Positions 57,496-64,000 of a stretch of DNA of 64,000 nucleotides are shown here, in pieces (within the stretch, counting starts at the first letter, position 1; every line of letters begins with the position of its first letter). Both the position numbers and the translations under genes were made by a program. Origin of the DNA: Pseudomonas yamanorum (GTDB taxonomy: Bacteria > Pseudomonadota > Gammaproteobacteria > Pseudomonadales > Pseudomonadaceae); contig NZ_JACARE010000003.1 in assembly GCF_013386765.1 (NCBI RefSeq), positions 250,855 through 314,854 on the forward strand, in the 5' to 3' direction. Under the pieces are notes generated by a model, which saw only the letters and a list, made by a program, of their open reading frames with translations, was not told the DNA's origin and did not search any database.

Positions 57496-58376
57496 GTCTG
57501 CAGCAACCCCTGGTCACTGTGATCATTGCGTCTTACAACCACGGCCCGTACATCGAGCAGAGCATCCTCAGTGTGCTCGGCCAGACCTACCCCAACATTG
57601 AGTTGCTGGTGGTGGACGACGGCTCCAAGGATGACAGTGTGGAGCGCATCCAGCGCTTGCAGGCTGAACACGGGTTTGATTTCCAGGTCCAGCAGAACCA
57701 GGGCCTGACCAACACCCTCAACGGTGCCATCGCCCGCGCCAAAGGCAGCCTGATCGCGCCATTTGGCTCCGATGACATCATGCTGCCCGAGCGTATCGCT
57801 ACGCAGGTTGCCTACATGGAAGGCAAGCCGAAGATGGGAATCTGTGCCGGCAATATCGAATTGATTGATGGTGACGGCAAACCGTATCCGGAGAAGAAAC
57901 AACGCCGCGACTTGCCGTTTCGCAGCCTGGATTTCGATGATCTGTTCCTGGATCGCAAGCCCTTTCCTCCGGCGCCGACCCTTATGATCCGCCGGCAGGC
58001 GCTGGAAGAGGTCGGGGGTTTCGATCCGCTGATTCCGTTGGAAGACTTGCTCATCGAATTGAAGATCACCCACGCCGGTTACACCATCGACGTGTTGAAT
58101 GTGGTCATGGCGCGCTATCGCCAGCACGCGACCAACACCTACAAGAATCATCGCTACATGATCCAGAACATCCTCAAGACCTACGGGTTGTTCAGCGATC
58201 ATCCTGCCTACGATCAGGTTCGCTATAACTTCCTGAACTCGATGTTCCTCAAGACCGCCGACCGTGACCGCCCGCTGGCGCGGGAGATTCTCAAGCAGAT
58301 TCCCTTGAAGTTCTGGGGTCGCAAGACCTTGCGTGGGTTGGTGCGCCTGTACCTGGCGCCGCAGCGCAGTTCGTAA
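57492..58376 (+). CDS. Family 2 glycosyltransferase (position of wapR)
   Basis: 294 residues, GT-A fold: VTVIIASYNHGPYIEQSILS, VVDDGSKDDSVERI, FGSDDIMLPERIATQV (DXD-like metal motif) and RRQALEEVGGFDPLIPLEDL. The gene lies where P. aeruginosa has wapR, the alpha-1,3-rhamnosyltransferase that allows O-antigen attachment, but the sugar used here cannot be read from sequence. Translation is coupled to ssg. It converges on the O-antigen ligase gene across a 12-bp perfect hairpin. Confidence 0.85.
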   Translation: MSLQQPLVTVIIASYNHGPYIEQSILSVLGQTYPNIELLVVDDGSKDDSVERIQRLQAEHGFDFQVQQNQGLTNTLNGAIARAKGSLIAPFGSDDIMLPERIATQVAYMEGKPKMGICAGNIELIDGDGKPYPEKKQRRDLPFRSLDFDDLFLDRKPFPPAPTLMIRRQALEEVGGFDPLIPLEDLLIELKITHAGYTIDVLNVVMARYRQHATNTYKNHRYMIQNILKTYGLFSDHPAYDQVRYNFLNSMFLKTADRDRPLAREILKQIPLKFWGRKTLRGLVRLYLAPQRSS

Positions 58377-58385
58377 GGCTTCGGC

Positions 58386-58414
58386 CTGGCCATTGCGTAA
58401 ACCGCAATGGCCAG
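58386..58414. terminator. Perfect 12-bp hairpin between convergent glycosyltransferase and waaL
   Basis: CTGGCCATTGCG (58386-58397), loop TAAAC, CGCAATGGCCAG (58403-58414). It lies ten bases after one stop and 13 before the other, so it can serve both transcripts; no T run on either side. Confidence 0.7.
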
Positions 58415-58427
58415 ACGGCTCAAGCTA

Positions 58428-60305
58428 TCACTTTGCCGGGCTTGCTACCGGCGCCGCCGGACGATTGAGCTTGAGCACCTGCTCACGGATCTTCGCCGTG
58501 GCGCTTGGCGAGGCCACCGAGGCATAGCCCTTGGCCAATTGCTCGAAATGGGTTTCGAACAGCCAATTACGGTCTTGTGGATAACGTTGCATGTGCCGCA
58601 GGTTGCGCTGGCGCAGGGCGTTGCGCAGGGGCGATGGGTAGATGCGCATGTCTGCCACGTCAATCAAGCCGAACTCGCCATCATCCATTAACAGTACGTT
58701 GCCCAGGTGCAGTGAGCGAAAGTACACGCCGCGATCATGGAGTTGGGCCATGAACCCGCCGAACCGCTCAATCAGCGATTCCCGCAGGCTACTGTCCAGG
58801 CTTTGCAGGGCTTGGCGCAGGGTCAGGCCGGGCAGTGGCTGATAACGTACGGCGCTGCTCGCATCCTGTAACTGGTAGAGATTGAGGATGATTGGCGATG
58901 GAACGCCCAAGGCTCGCAGTTGCTCGCTGTTGCTGGCGAAACGCTCCGAATAGGGGTTGAAGCTGCCTGAGGTATACCAGCGACGTGGGCGGAACAGCTT
59001 GAGGAAGCTCCCGTCTTCCAGGCGCAGGACCTTTGGGCCCAGGCCATCGGCTTCAATCACGTAAGCATTGGTGCACAACTGCTCGAAATCTTGACGCTTC
59101 AGGCGTTGAACGGGCATGCGCAGCAGGCTGCGGCGACGCTGGGCGATGCTCAGTCCGGCGATCAGTGCCAGCGGGATCCATAGCAGAAACCAGTGCTCTT
59201 TTGGCCGCGAGAGAATTCCACCGCCTTCGGTCAGGCCGGCACCGATGCCATAGGCCAGCAGGGAAGAGGCCAGGATAAACAACGGCTGTGCCCGTTCCTT
59301 GAGGCTTTTGTACAGGCCCCAGCCGAGCATGAAGATCCACGGGATGAAGCCGATGATGCCAACGTAATAGATCACACCCAGGGCAAAACTGTGGGGTTCG
59401 CGAAGTTGATTGCCGTCGGCAAGCGTCAGGTACAACTCTGAGTCGTAGCTGTGGCCGATCCAGGGGTGCTGGGCGATACGCTCAAGTGACATGCCCCAGA
59501 GTTCGAAACGGAAGGAGCTGCCACGATTGGTGATCAGTTCGGGATAGAACAGCAACAGTGCCGCAGCTCCCAGCACCATACAGCCGATCAGCAGGGCCGA
59601 GCGACGATTGCGGCTGGTGAAACTCATCCAGAGCACGGCGAGGACCAGTGCAACCATTGGTGTTCTCGAACCGGTGGCCAGCACCGCGGCGGCCATGATT
59701 GCCAGCGCTGGAACGCTGAACCAGAGCACGTGGGGACGCTTGGTGGTCATGCATACGTACAGCCAGTAAACGCAGAAGAATCCGAATACGTGAGAACTGA
59801 GTAGCGGGTTATCGAGGGCTCCGCGCCCGCCGATCATTCGCGCTCCCTGCGAGAAGAAGGGAGCAAAAGCCACCAGGCTGCAGGCACTGGAAACCAGCGC
59901 AATCAGTGCAGCGCAGAAGAAGATCGGTTTGAACAGCTCATTGCGGTAATGCAGCAGCAGCCCGCAGCCTGCAAACAACATGAAGGTATGCAGTGGTCGT
60001 CGATACAAGTCGGCGTCGATGCTGTGTTCCGGGCTCCACAGCATGCTGGTCAGTGCCCAGCCTGAAAATACCAGGAATGCGATCGCCAGGGGCTCGCGCA
60101 GCACCTGCTTGAATTCCGCCGGGCGCAGGCACAGCAACAACAGGGTCGGCGCGCTGAACAGCACGTAGTAGAACTTGTGCAGGACATTTCGATTGGTGAC
60201 AAAAAACAGCGAACTCAGGAGCAACAGCAAGCCTATGGGCAGAATCCACAAACAGAGGAAGTCGAAAACGCGATTTGAGCCATATGTAAGGCGCTTGGAG
60301 TGCAT
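58428..60305 (-). CDS. waaL: O-antigen ligase WaaL fused to a C-terminal LPS-kinase-like domain
   Basis: 625 residues in one open frame. Residues 1-395 are a polytopic Wzy_C/WaaL ligase: about 11 helices, with the periplasmic Wzy_C region (~200-340) containing ATGSRTPMVAL and GMSLERIAQHPWIGHSYDSE, the last His-bearing block typical of ligases. Residues ~400-600 are a WaaP/InaA-like cytosolic kinase domain: VLRLEDGSFLKLF (Lys), YFRSLHLGNVLL (catalytic loop without HRD Asp) and GLIDVADMRIY. In P. aeruginosa these are two genes, waaL (PA4999) and PA4998. Encoded opposite to the core operon. Confidence 0.88.
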   Translation of the reverse strand: MHSKRLTYGSNRVFDFLCLWILPIGLLLLLSSLFFVTNRNVLHKFYYVLFSAPTLLLLCLRPAEFKQVLREPLAIAFLVFSGWALTSMLWSPEHSIDADLYRRPLHTFMLFAGCGLLLHYRNELFKPIFFCAALIALVSSACSLVAFAPFFSQGARMIGGRGALDNPLLSSHVFGFFCVYWLYVCMTTKRPHVLWFSVPALAIMAAAVLATGSRTPMVALVLAVLWMSFTSRNRRSALLIGCMVLGAAALLLFYPELITNRGSSFRFELWGMSLERIAQHPWIGHSYDSELYLTLADGNQLREPHSFALGVIYYVGIIGFIPWIFMLGWGLYKSLKERAQPLFILASSLLAYGIGAGLTEGGGILSRPKEHWFLLWIPLALIAGLSIAQRRRSLLRMPVQRLKRQDFEQLCTNAYVIEADGLGPKVLRLEDGSFLKLFRPRRWYTSGSFNPYSERFASNSEQLRALGVPSPIILNLYQLQDASSAVRYQPLPGLTLRQALQSLDSSLRESLIERFGGFMAQLHDRGVYFRSLHLGNVLLMDDGEFGLIDVADMRIYPSPLRNALRQRNLRHMQRYPQDRNWLFETHFEQLAKGYASVASPSATAKIREQVLKLNRPAAPVASPAK

Positions 60306-60358
60306 ACAGAAAAGCCGTTCCAGAATAAAGAAAGCCGAGCATACTAAAGTAGTGGCTA

Positions 60359-60385
60359 TATAATGTCGCCCGTTGGATCCAACGG
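60359..60385 (+). promoter_or_regulatory. Likely msbA -10 box followed by 16-bp palindrome
   Basis: TATAAT (60359-60364) is followed after 5 bases by the perfect palindrome CCGTTGGATCCAACGG (60370-60385), which would cover the transcription start, in the 159-base gap between divergent waaL and msbA. The -35 is not clear. Confidence 0.5.
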
Positions 60386-60464
60386 CCGCGCGGTTGTGCC
60401 GCGTGCAAGTACAACAGAGAAGCTGTGCTAAAGTCAGCCTCCTTTTTCAAAACCGCCGCGTGAT

Positions 60465-62270
60465 ATGACCGACTCCAGTCCGAGCGCAAGCCCTTCGAGC
60501 TTGAAAATATACTTCCGCCTGCTCAGCTACGTTAAGCCCTATGCCGGCTTGTTCGCGCTGAGTATCGTCGGCTTTCTGATTTTCGCCTCGACCCAGCCGA
60601 TGCTGGGGTACATCCTCAAGTACTTTGTCGACGGCCTGTCCAACCCTGAAGCGGTGCTGTTCCCTACGGTACCTTTCCTGCGTGACCTGCAACTGCTGCA
60701 GGCCGTGCCGCTGCTGATCATCCTGATCGCCGCCTGGCAGGGCCTGGGCTCGTTCCTGGGCAACTATCTGCTGGCCAAGGTTTCCCTGGGCCTGGTCCAC
60801 GACCTGCGGGTGCAGTTGTTCAACAACCTGCTGACCCTGCCGAACCGCTACTTCGACAATCACAACTCCGGGCACCTGATTTCTCGTATCACCTTCAACG
60901 TGACCATGGTCACCGGTGCGGCGACCGATGCCATCAAGGTAGTGATTCGCGAAGGCATGACGGTGATCTTCCTGTTCGCCTCGCTGCTGTTCATGAACTG
61001 GCGGCTGACCCTGGTGATGATCGCCATCCTGCCGTTGATTGCCGTGATGGTCCGCACCGCGAGCAAGAAATTCCGCAAGCAGAGCAAGAAGATCCAGGTC
61101 GCCATGGGTGATGTCACCCACGTTGCCTCGGAAACCATCCAGGGCTACCGCGTGGTGCGCAGCTTCGGCGGCGAGGTGTATGAGCAGAAGCGTTTCCTCA
61201 AGGCCAGCCTGAGCAACACCAACAAGCAACTGCGCATGACCCGCACCGGCGCGATCTACACGCCGGCGCTGCAACTGGTGATCTACAGCGCCATGGCGGT
61301 GCTGATGTTCCTGGTGCTGTACCTGCGTGGTGATGCCTCGGCGGGTGACATGGTGGCCTACATCACCCTGGCCGGCCTGCTGCCCAAGCCGATTCGCCAG
61401 CTCTCTGAAGTCAGCTCGACCATCCAGAAAGGCGTGGCCGGTGCCGAAAGCATTTTCGAGCAACTGGACGAAGACGTTGAAATCGATCGCGGCACCATCG
61501 AGCGCGACAAGGTCAGTGGCCGCCTGGAAGTGCGCAACCTGAACTTCACCTACCCGGGTACCGAGCGCCACGTGCTCAAGGACATTACCTTTACCGCAGA
61601 ACCTGGGCAGATGGTTGCCCTGGTGGGGCGTTCGGGCAGCGGCAAGTCCACCCTGGCCAGCCTGATCCCGCGTTTCTACCACCACGAGAGCGGCGAGATT
61701 CTGCTCGATGGCGTAGAGATCGAAGACTATCGCCTGCTCAACCTGCGCCGACATATCGCCCAGGTGACCCAGCACGTGACCCTGTTCAGCGACACCGTGA
61801 CCAACAACATCGCCTACGGTGACCTGGCCGGCGCACCGCGGGCCGATGTCGAGGCGGCGGCGGCCGATGCCTATGCCAAGGACTTCATCGACCAACTGCC
61901 CAAAGGCTTCGATACCCAGGTCGGCGAAAACGGTGTGCTGCTTTCCGGCGGCCAACGCCAGCGCCTGGCAATTGCCCGTGCCTTGCTCAAGAACGCGCCT
62001 TTGCTGATCCTCGACGAGGCCACCTCGGCGCTGGACACCGAGTCGGAGCGCCATATCCAGGCGGCCCTCGACAAAGTCATGCAAGGCCGTACGACCCTGG
62101 TGATTGCCCACCGCCTGTCGACCATCGAGAAAGCCGACCTGATCCTGGTGATGGACGATGGCCGGATTGTCGAGCGCGGTACCCACGGCGAACTGCTGGC
62201 GCAAAACGGTTATTACGCCCGCCTGCATGCCATGGGCCTGGACGAGCCGGTCCCGGCCGACATCACCTGA
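60465..62270 (+). CDS. msbA: Lipid A/core flippase MsbA (ABC exporter)
   Basis: 601 residues. The six-helix transmembrane domain (~20-320) starts with the helix FALSIVGFLIFASTQPMLGY. The ATPase domain has Walker A VGRSGSGKSTLASL (~390), Q-loop, signature LSGGQRQRLAIARAL, Walker B LLILDEATSALD and H-loop VIAHRLST. A homodimeric half-transporter, it flips core-lipid A from the cytoplasmic to the periplasmic leaflet, where WaaL can attach O-antigen. It stands alone as a plus-strand gene with REP-type repeat right after its stop. Confidence 0.96.
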   Translation: MTDSSPSASPSSLKIYFRLLSYVKPYAGLFALSIVGFLIFASTQPMLGYILKYFVDGLSNPEAVLFPTVPFLRDLQLLQAVPLLIILIAAWQGLGSFLGNYLLAKVSLGLVHDLRVQLFNNLLTLPNRYFDNHNSGHLISRITFNVTMVTGAATDAIKVVIREGMTVIFLFASLLFMNWRLTLVMIAILPLIAVMVRTASKKFRKQSKKIQVAMGDVTHVASETIQGYRVVRSFGGEVYEQKRFLKASLSNTNKQLRMTRTGAIYTPALQLVIYSAMAVLMFLVLYLRGDASAGDMVAYITLAGLLPKPIRQLSEVSSTIQKGVAGAESIFEQLDEDVEIDRGTIERDKVSGRLEVRNLNFTYPGTERHVLKDITFTAEPGQMVALVGRSGSGKSTLASLIPRFYHHESGEILLDGVEIEDYRLLNLRRHIAQVTQHVTLFSDTVTNNIAYGDLAGAPRADVEAAAADAYAKDFIDQLPKGFDTQVGENGVLLSGGQRQRLAIARALLKNAPLLILDEATSALDTESERHIQAALDKVMQGRTTLVIAHRLSTIEKADLILVMDDGRIVERGTHGELLAQNGYYARLHAMGLDEPVPADIT

Positions 62271-62272
62271 CC

Positions 62273-62359
62273 TGTAGGAGCCGGCTTGCCGGCGATGGCC
62301 TCACCGCGGTTGCACTGAAAAACCGCAGTGACCGCATCGCCGGCAAGCCGGCTCCTACA
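62273..62359. repeat. REP-type inverted repeat, second sequence class
   Basis: Arms TGTAGGAGCCGGCTTGCCGG (62273 on) and reverse complement ending at 62359 enclose a spacer with a smaller inverted repeat (CCGCGGT ... ACCGCAGT). It differs from the GTGGGAGC class and begins 2 bases after the msbA stop. Confidence 0.85.
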
Positions 62360-62426
62360 TTGCACAAGCCTTTGACAACCCTGTGGTAATATCGCGCCCC
62401 TGTTCATTTTGTATGTGGGTTGCTCC

Positions 62427-63848
62427 ATGAAGTTGTCCATGCCGCGATTCGATCAAGCCCCTGTCTTGGTGGTCGGCGATGTCATGCTCGACCGTTACTG
62501 GCATGGCGGTACCTCACGGATTTCCCCTGAGGCACCGGTACCGGTAGTCAAGGTCGAGCAAATCGAAGACCGTCCAGGTGGCGCTGCCAACGTTGCCCTC
62601 AATATTGCCGCCCTCGGCGCCCCGGCCTCCCTGGTGGGTGTGACCGGCGACGACGAAGCCGCCGACAGCCTGGCCAACAGCCTGCGCGGTGCGGGTGTGC
62701 GTGCGCTGTTTCAGCGCATCCCGCATCAGCCGACCATCGTCAAGCTGCGGGTGATGAGTCGTCACCAGCAACTGCTGCGTATCGATTTTGAAGAACCCTT
62801 CGCCACCGATGCCCTGGCCCTCAGTGCCCAGGTCGATGAGTTGCTCGAAGGCATCAAGGTGCTGGTACTGTCCGACTACGGCAAAGGCGCCTTGAGAAAT
62901 CACCAGATGCTGATCCAGGCCGCCAAGGCCCGTGGCATTCCGGTGCTGGCGGATCCCAAGGGCAAGGACTTCTCGATTTATCGGGGCGCCAGCCTGATCA
63001 CGCCGAACCTCAGCGAATTTGAAGCCATCGTCGGCGGCTGTGTCGATGAGCACGAACTGGTGACCAAGGGCGCCAAGCTCATGGCTGACCTCGACCTCGG
63101 CGCCTTGCTGGTGACCCGTGGTGAACACGGCATGACCTTGTTGCGTCCCGATCAGCCAGCCATGCACCTGCCCGCGCGTGCCCGTGAAGTGTTTGACGTG
63201 ACCGGTGCCGGCGACACGGTGATTTCCACCCTGGCCGCCTCCATTGCCGCCGGTGAAGAGCTGCCCCACGCGGTGGCCCTGGCCAATCTTGCGGCGGGCA
63301 TTGTGGTTGGCAAGTTGGGTACGGCCGCCATCAGCGCACCTGAGCTGCGCCGCGCGATCCAGCGGTCCGAAGGTTCGGAGCGCGGCGTGCTGAGTCTTGA
63401 ACAATTGCTGCTGGCGATTGACGATGCCCGCGCCCATAACGAGAGCATTGTCTTCACCAATGGCTGCTTCGATATTCTCCACGCCGGCCACGTGACCTAC
63501 CTGGAACAGGCGCGGGCCCAGGGCGATCGTTTGATCGTGGCGGTCAACGATGATGCGTCGGTCAGTCGCTTGAAAGGGCCGGGCCGTCCGATCAACAGTG
63601 TCGACCGTCGCATGGCGGTGCTGGCGGGTCTGGGCGCGGTGGACTGGGTGATCAGCTTTGCCGAGGCGACCCCGGAAAACCTGCTGGCCCAGGTCAAGCC
63701 GGACGTGTTGGTCAAGGGTGGGGATTATTCGGTCGACCAGGTGGTGGGTGCCGATATCGTCAGTGCCTATGGCGGCAAGGTCAAAGTGTTGGGGTTGGTG
63801 GAAAACAGCTCGACCACGGCGATTGTGGAAAAGATCCGCAGCAACTGA
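62427..63848 (+). CDS. hldE: Bifunctional heptose-7-phosphate kinase / heptose-1-phosphate adenylyltransferase
   Basis: 473 residues. The N-terminal ribokinase-like kinase (~1-320) has VLVVGDVMLDRYWHGGTSRI, RPGGAANVALNIAALG and the catalytic DVTGAGDTV. The C-terminal nucleotidyltransferase (~340-473) has FTNGCFDILHAGHVTYLEQA, the HxGH motif, and VKGGDYSVDQVVG. It makes ADP-heptose precursor for WaaC and WaaF, encoded in the same window. The ATG at 62427 fits the family N-terminus; the six-residue extension to 62409 is less likely. Confidence 0.96.
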   Translation: MKLSMPRFDQAPVLVVGDVMLDRYWHGGTSRISPEAPVPVVKVEQIEDRPGGAANVALNIAALGAPASLVGVTGDDEAADSLANSLRGAGVRALFQRIPHQPTIVKLRVMSRHQQLLRIDFEEPFATDALALSAQVDELLEGIKVLVLSDYGKGALRNHQMLIQAAKARGIPVLADPKGKDFSIYRGASLITPNLSEFEAIVGGCVDEHELVTKGAKLMADLDLGALLVTRGEHGMTLLRPDQPAMHLPARAREVFDVTGAGDTVISTLAASIAAGEELPHAVALANLAAGIVVGKLGTAAISAPELRRAIQRSEGSERGVLSLEQLLLAIDDARAHNESIVFTNGCFDILHAGHVTYLEQARAQGDRLIVAVNDDASVSRLKGPGRPINSVDRRMAVLAGLGAVDWVISFAEATPENLLAQVKPDVLVKGGDYSVDQVVGADIVSAYGGKVKVLGLVENSSTTAIVEKIRSN

Positions 63849-63861
63849 GGCAAAAACCAAC

Positions 63862-63948
63862 TGTGGGAGCTGGCTTGCCTGCGATAGCCTCAACTCGGTA
63901 TCACTGATACACCGAGGCGGCTGCATCGCAGGCAAGCCAGCTCCCACA
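63862..63948. repeat. REP/REPIN-type inverted repeat (copy 5 of the GTGGGAGC class)
   Basis: Arms TGTGGGAGCTGGCTTGCCTG (63862) and reverse complement ending 63948, spacer with GATACACCGAGG as in copies 1 and 3. It starts 13 bases after the hldE stop. Confidence 0.85.
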
Positions 63949-63974
63949 TTGTTGGGTGGTGCTTGTGGCTCCGG

Positions 63975-64000
63975 TTACTGCTTTGCCTTCTTCTTCGGCA
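63975..64000 (-). CDS. Possible 3' end of a minus-strand gene (edge fragment)
   Basis: Reading leftward from the window edge, one frame gives PKKKAKQ and a TAA stop at 63977-63975. A lysine-rich tail ending just after a REP element would suit the C-terminus of a gene convergent with hldE, but 26 bases are too few to identify it. Confidence 0.3.

Noticed and set aside
60447..62228. 593-codon minus-strand frame
   Set aside because: Shadow of msbA, whose ABC motifs are complete on the plus strand.
62372..62392. TTGACA plus TAATAT upstream of hldE as a promoter
   Set aside because: The boxes are only 9 bases apart, too close for sigma70; hldE promoter left unassigned.

Overview
The window is chromosomal DNA from a Pseudomonas, most likely of the P. 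fluorescens group. It is GC-rich and densely coded, and its gene order is familiar for the genus: selO-mscK-nhaP2, dipA-aceF-aceE-glnE, then a waaF-waaC-waaG-waaP lipopolysaccharide (LPS) core cluster running to msbA and hldE. Inverted REP/REPIN-type repeats sit between genes. I saw no rRNA, tRNA, CRISPR array, intact insertion sequence or prophage. Gene identities come from reading the proteins and their motifs; no database search was run.

Left edge (1-4145, minus strand): the proximal part of an aryl-polyene-like fatty acid/pigment cluster. In transcription order it holds a ketosynthase-like protein, a lysophospholipid-type acyltransferase, two acyl carrier proteins, a COG4648-type membrane protein, and an AMP-dependent acyl ligase that runs on into a hotdog dehydratase and leaves the window. 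A ParA-like ATPase diverges from it.

5264-17843: housekeeping and stress genes. These are a DUF6124-like small protein behind a hairpin-rich leader, thioredoxin 2, a truncated HigA-like protein, the SelO AMPylase, an MscK-type mechanosensitive channel, an NhaP2-type K+/H+ antiporter, a chemoreceptor, an unusual coiled-coil/ZapA-like gene pair and an acyl-CoA dehydrogenase. 18099-23994 is the proline utilisation locus: putA and putP diverge around a control region rich in GTTGCA/TGCAAC sites, the known PutA operator core.

24089-28657 is the accessory part. An orphan type VI secretion vgrG-DUF4123 adaptor pair lacks a downstream effector. On its other side lies a glycine-rich, toxin-like ORF with a doubtful 5' end and an overlapping small membrane protein gene that could be its immunity gene. 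metY, rlmJ, msrA, the c-di-GMP phosphodiesterase gene dipA and the pyruvate dehydrogenase genes aceE-aceF follow. Upstream of aceE are two copies of a FadR/PdhR-type operator.

39442-63848: glnE, then LPS core assembly. It contains heptosyltransferases, WaaG, WaaP and three more kinase-fold genes; a TonB receptor and a YceK-like lipoprotein that interrupt the cluster; a carbamoyltransferase, Mig-14, the DnpA deacetylase and two glycosyltransferases; an O-antigen ligase fused to a kinase-like domain on the opposite strand; then msbA and hldE. Together these would build, phosphorylate, decorate, cap and flip the core-lipid A. Heptose precursor supply (hldE) sits at the far end.
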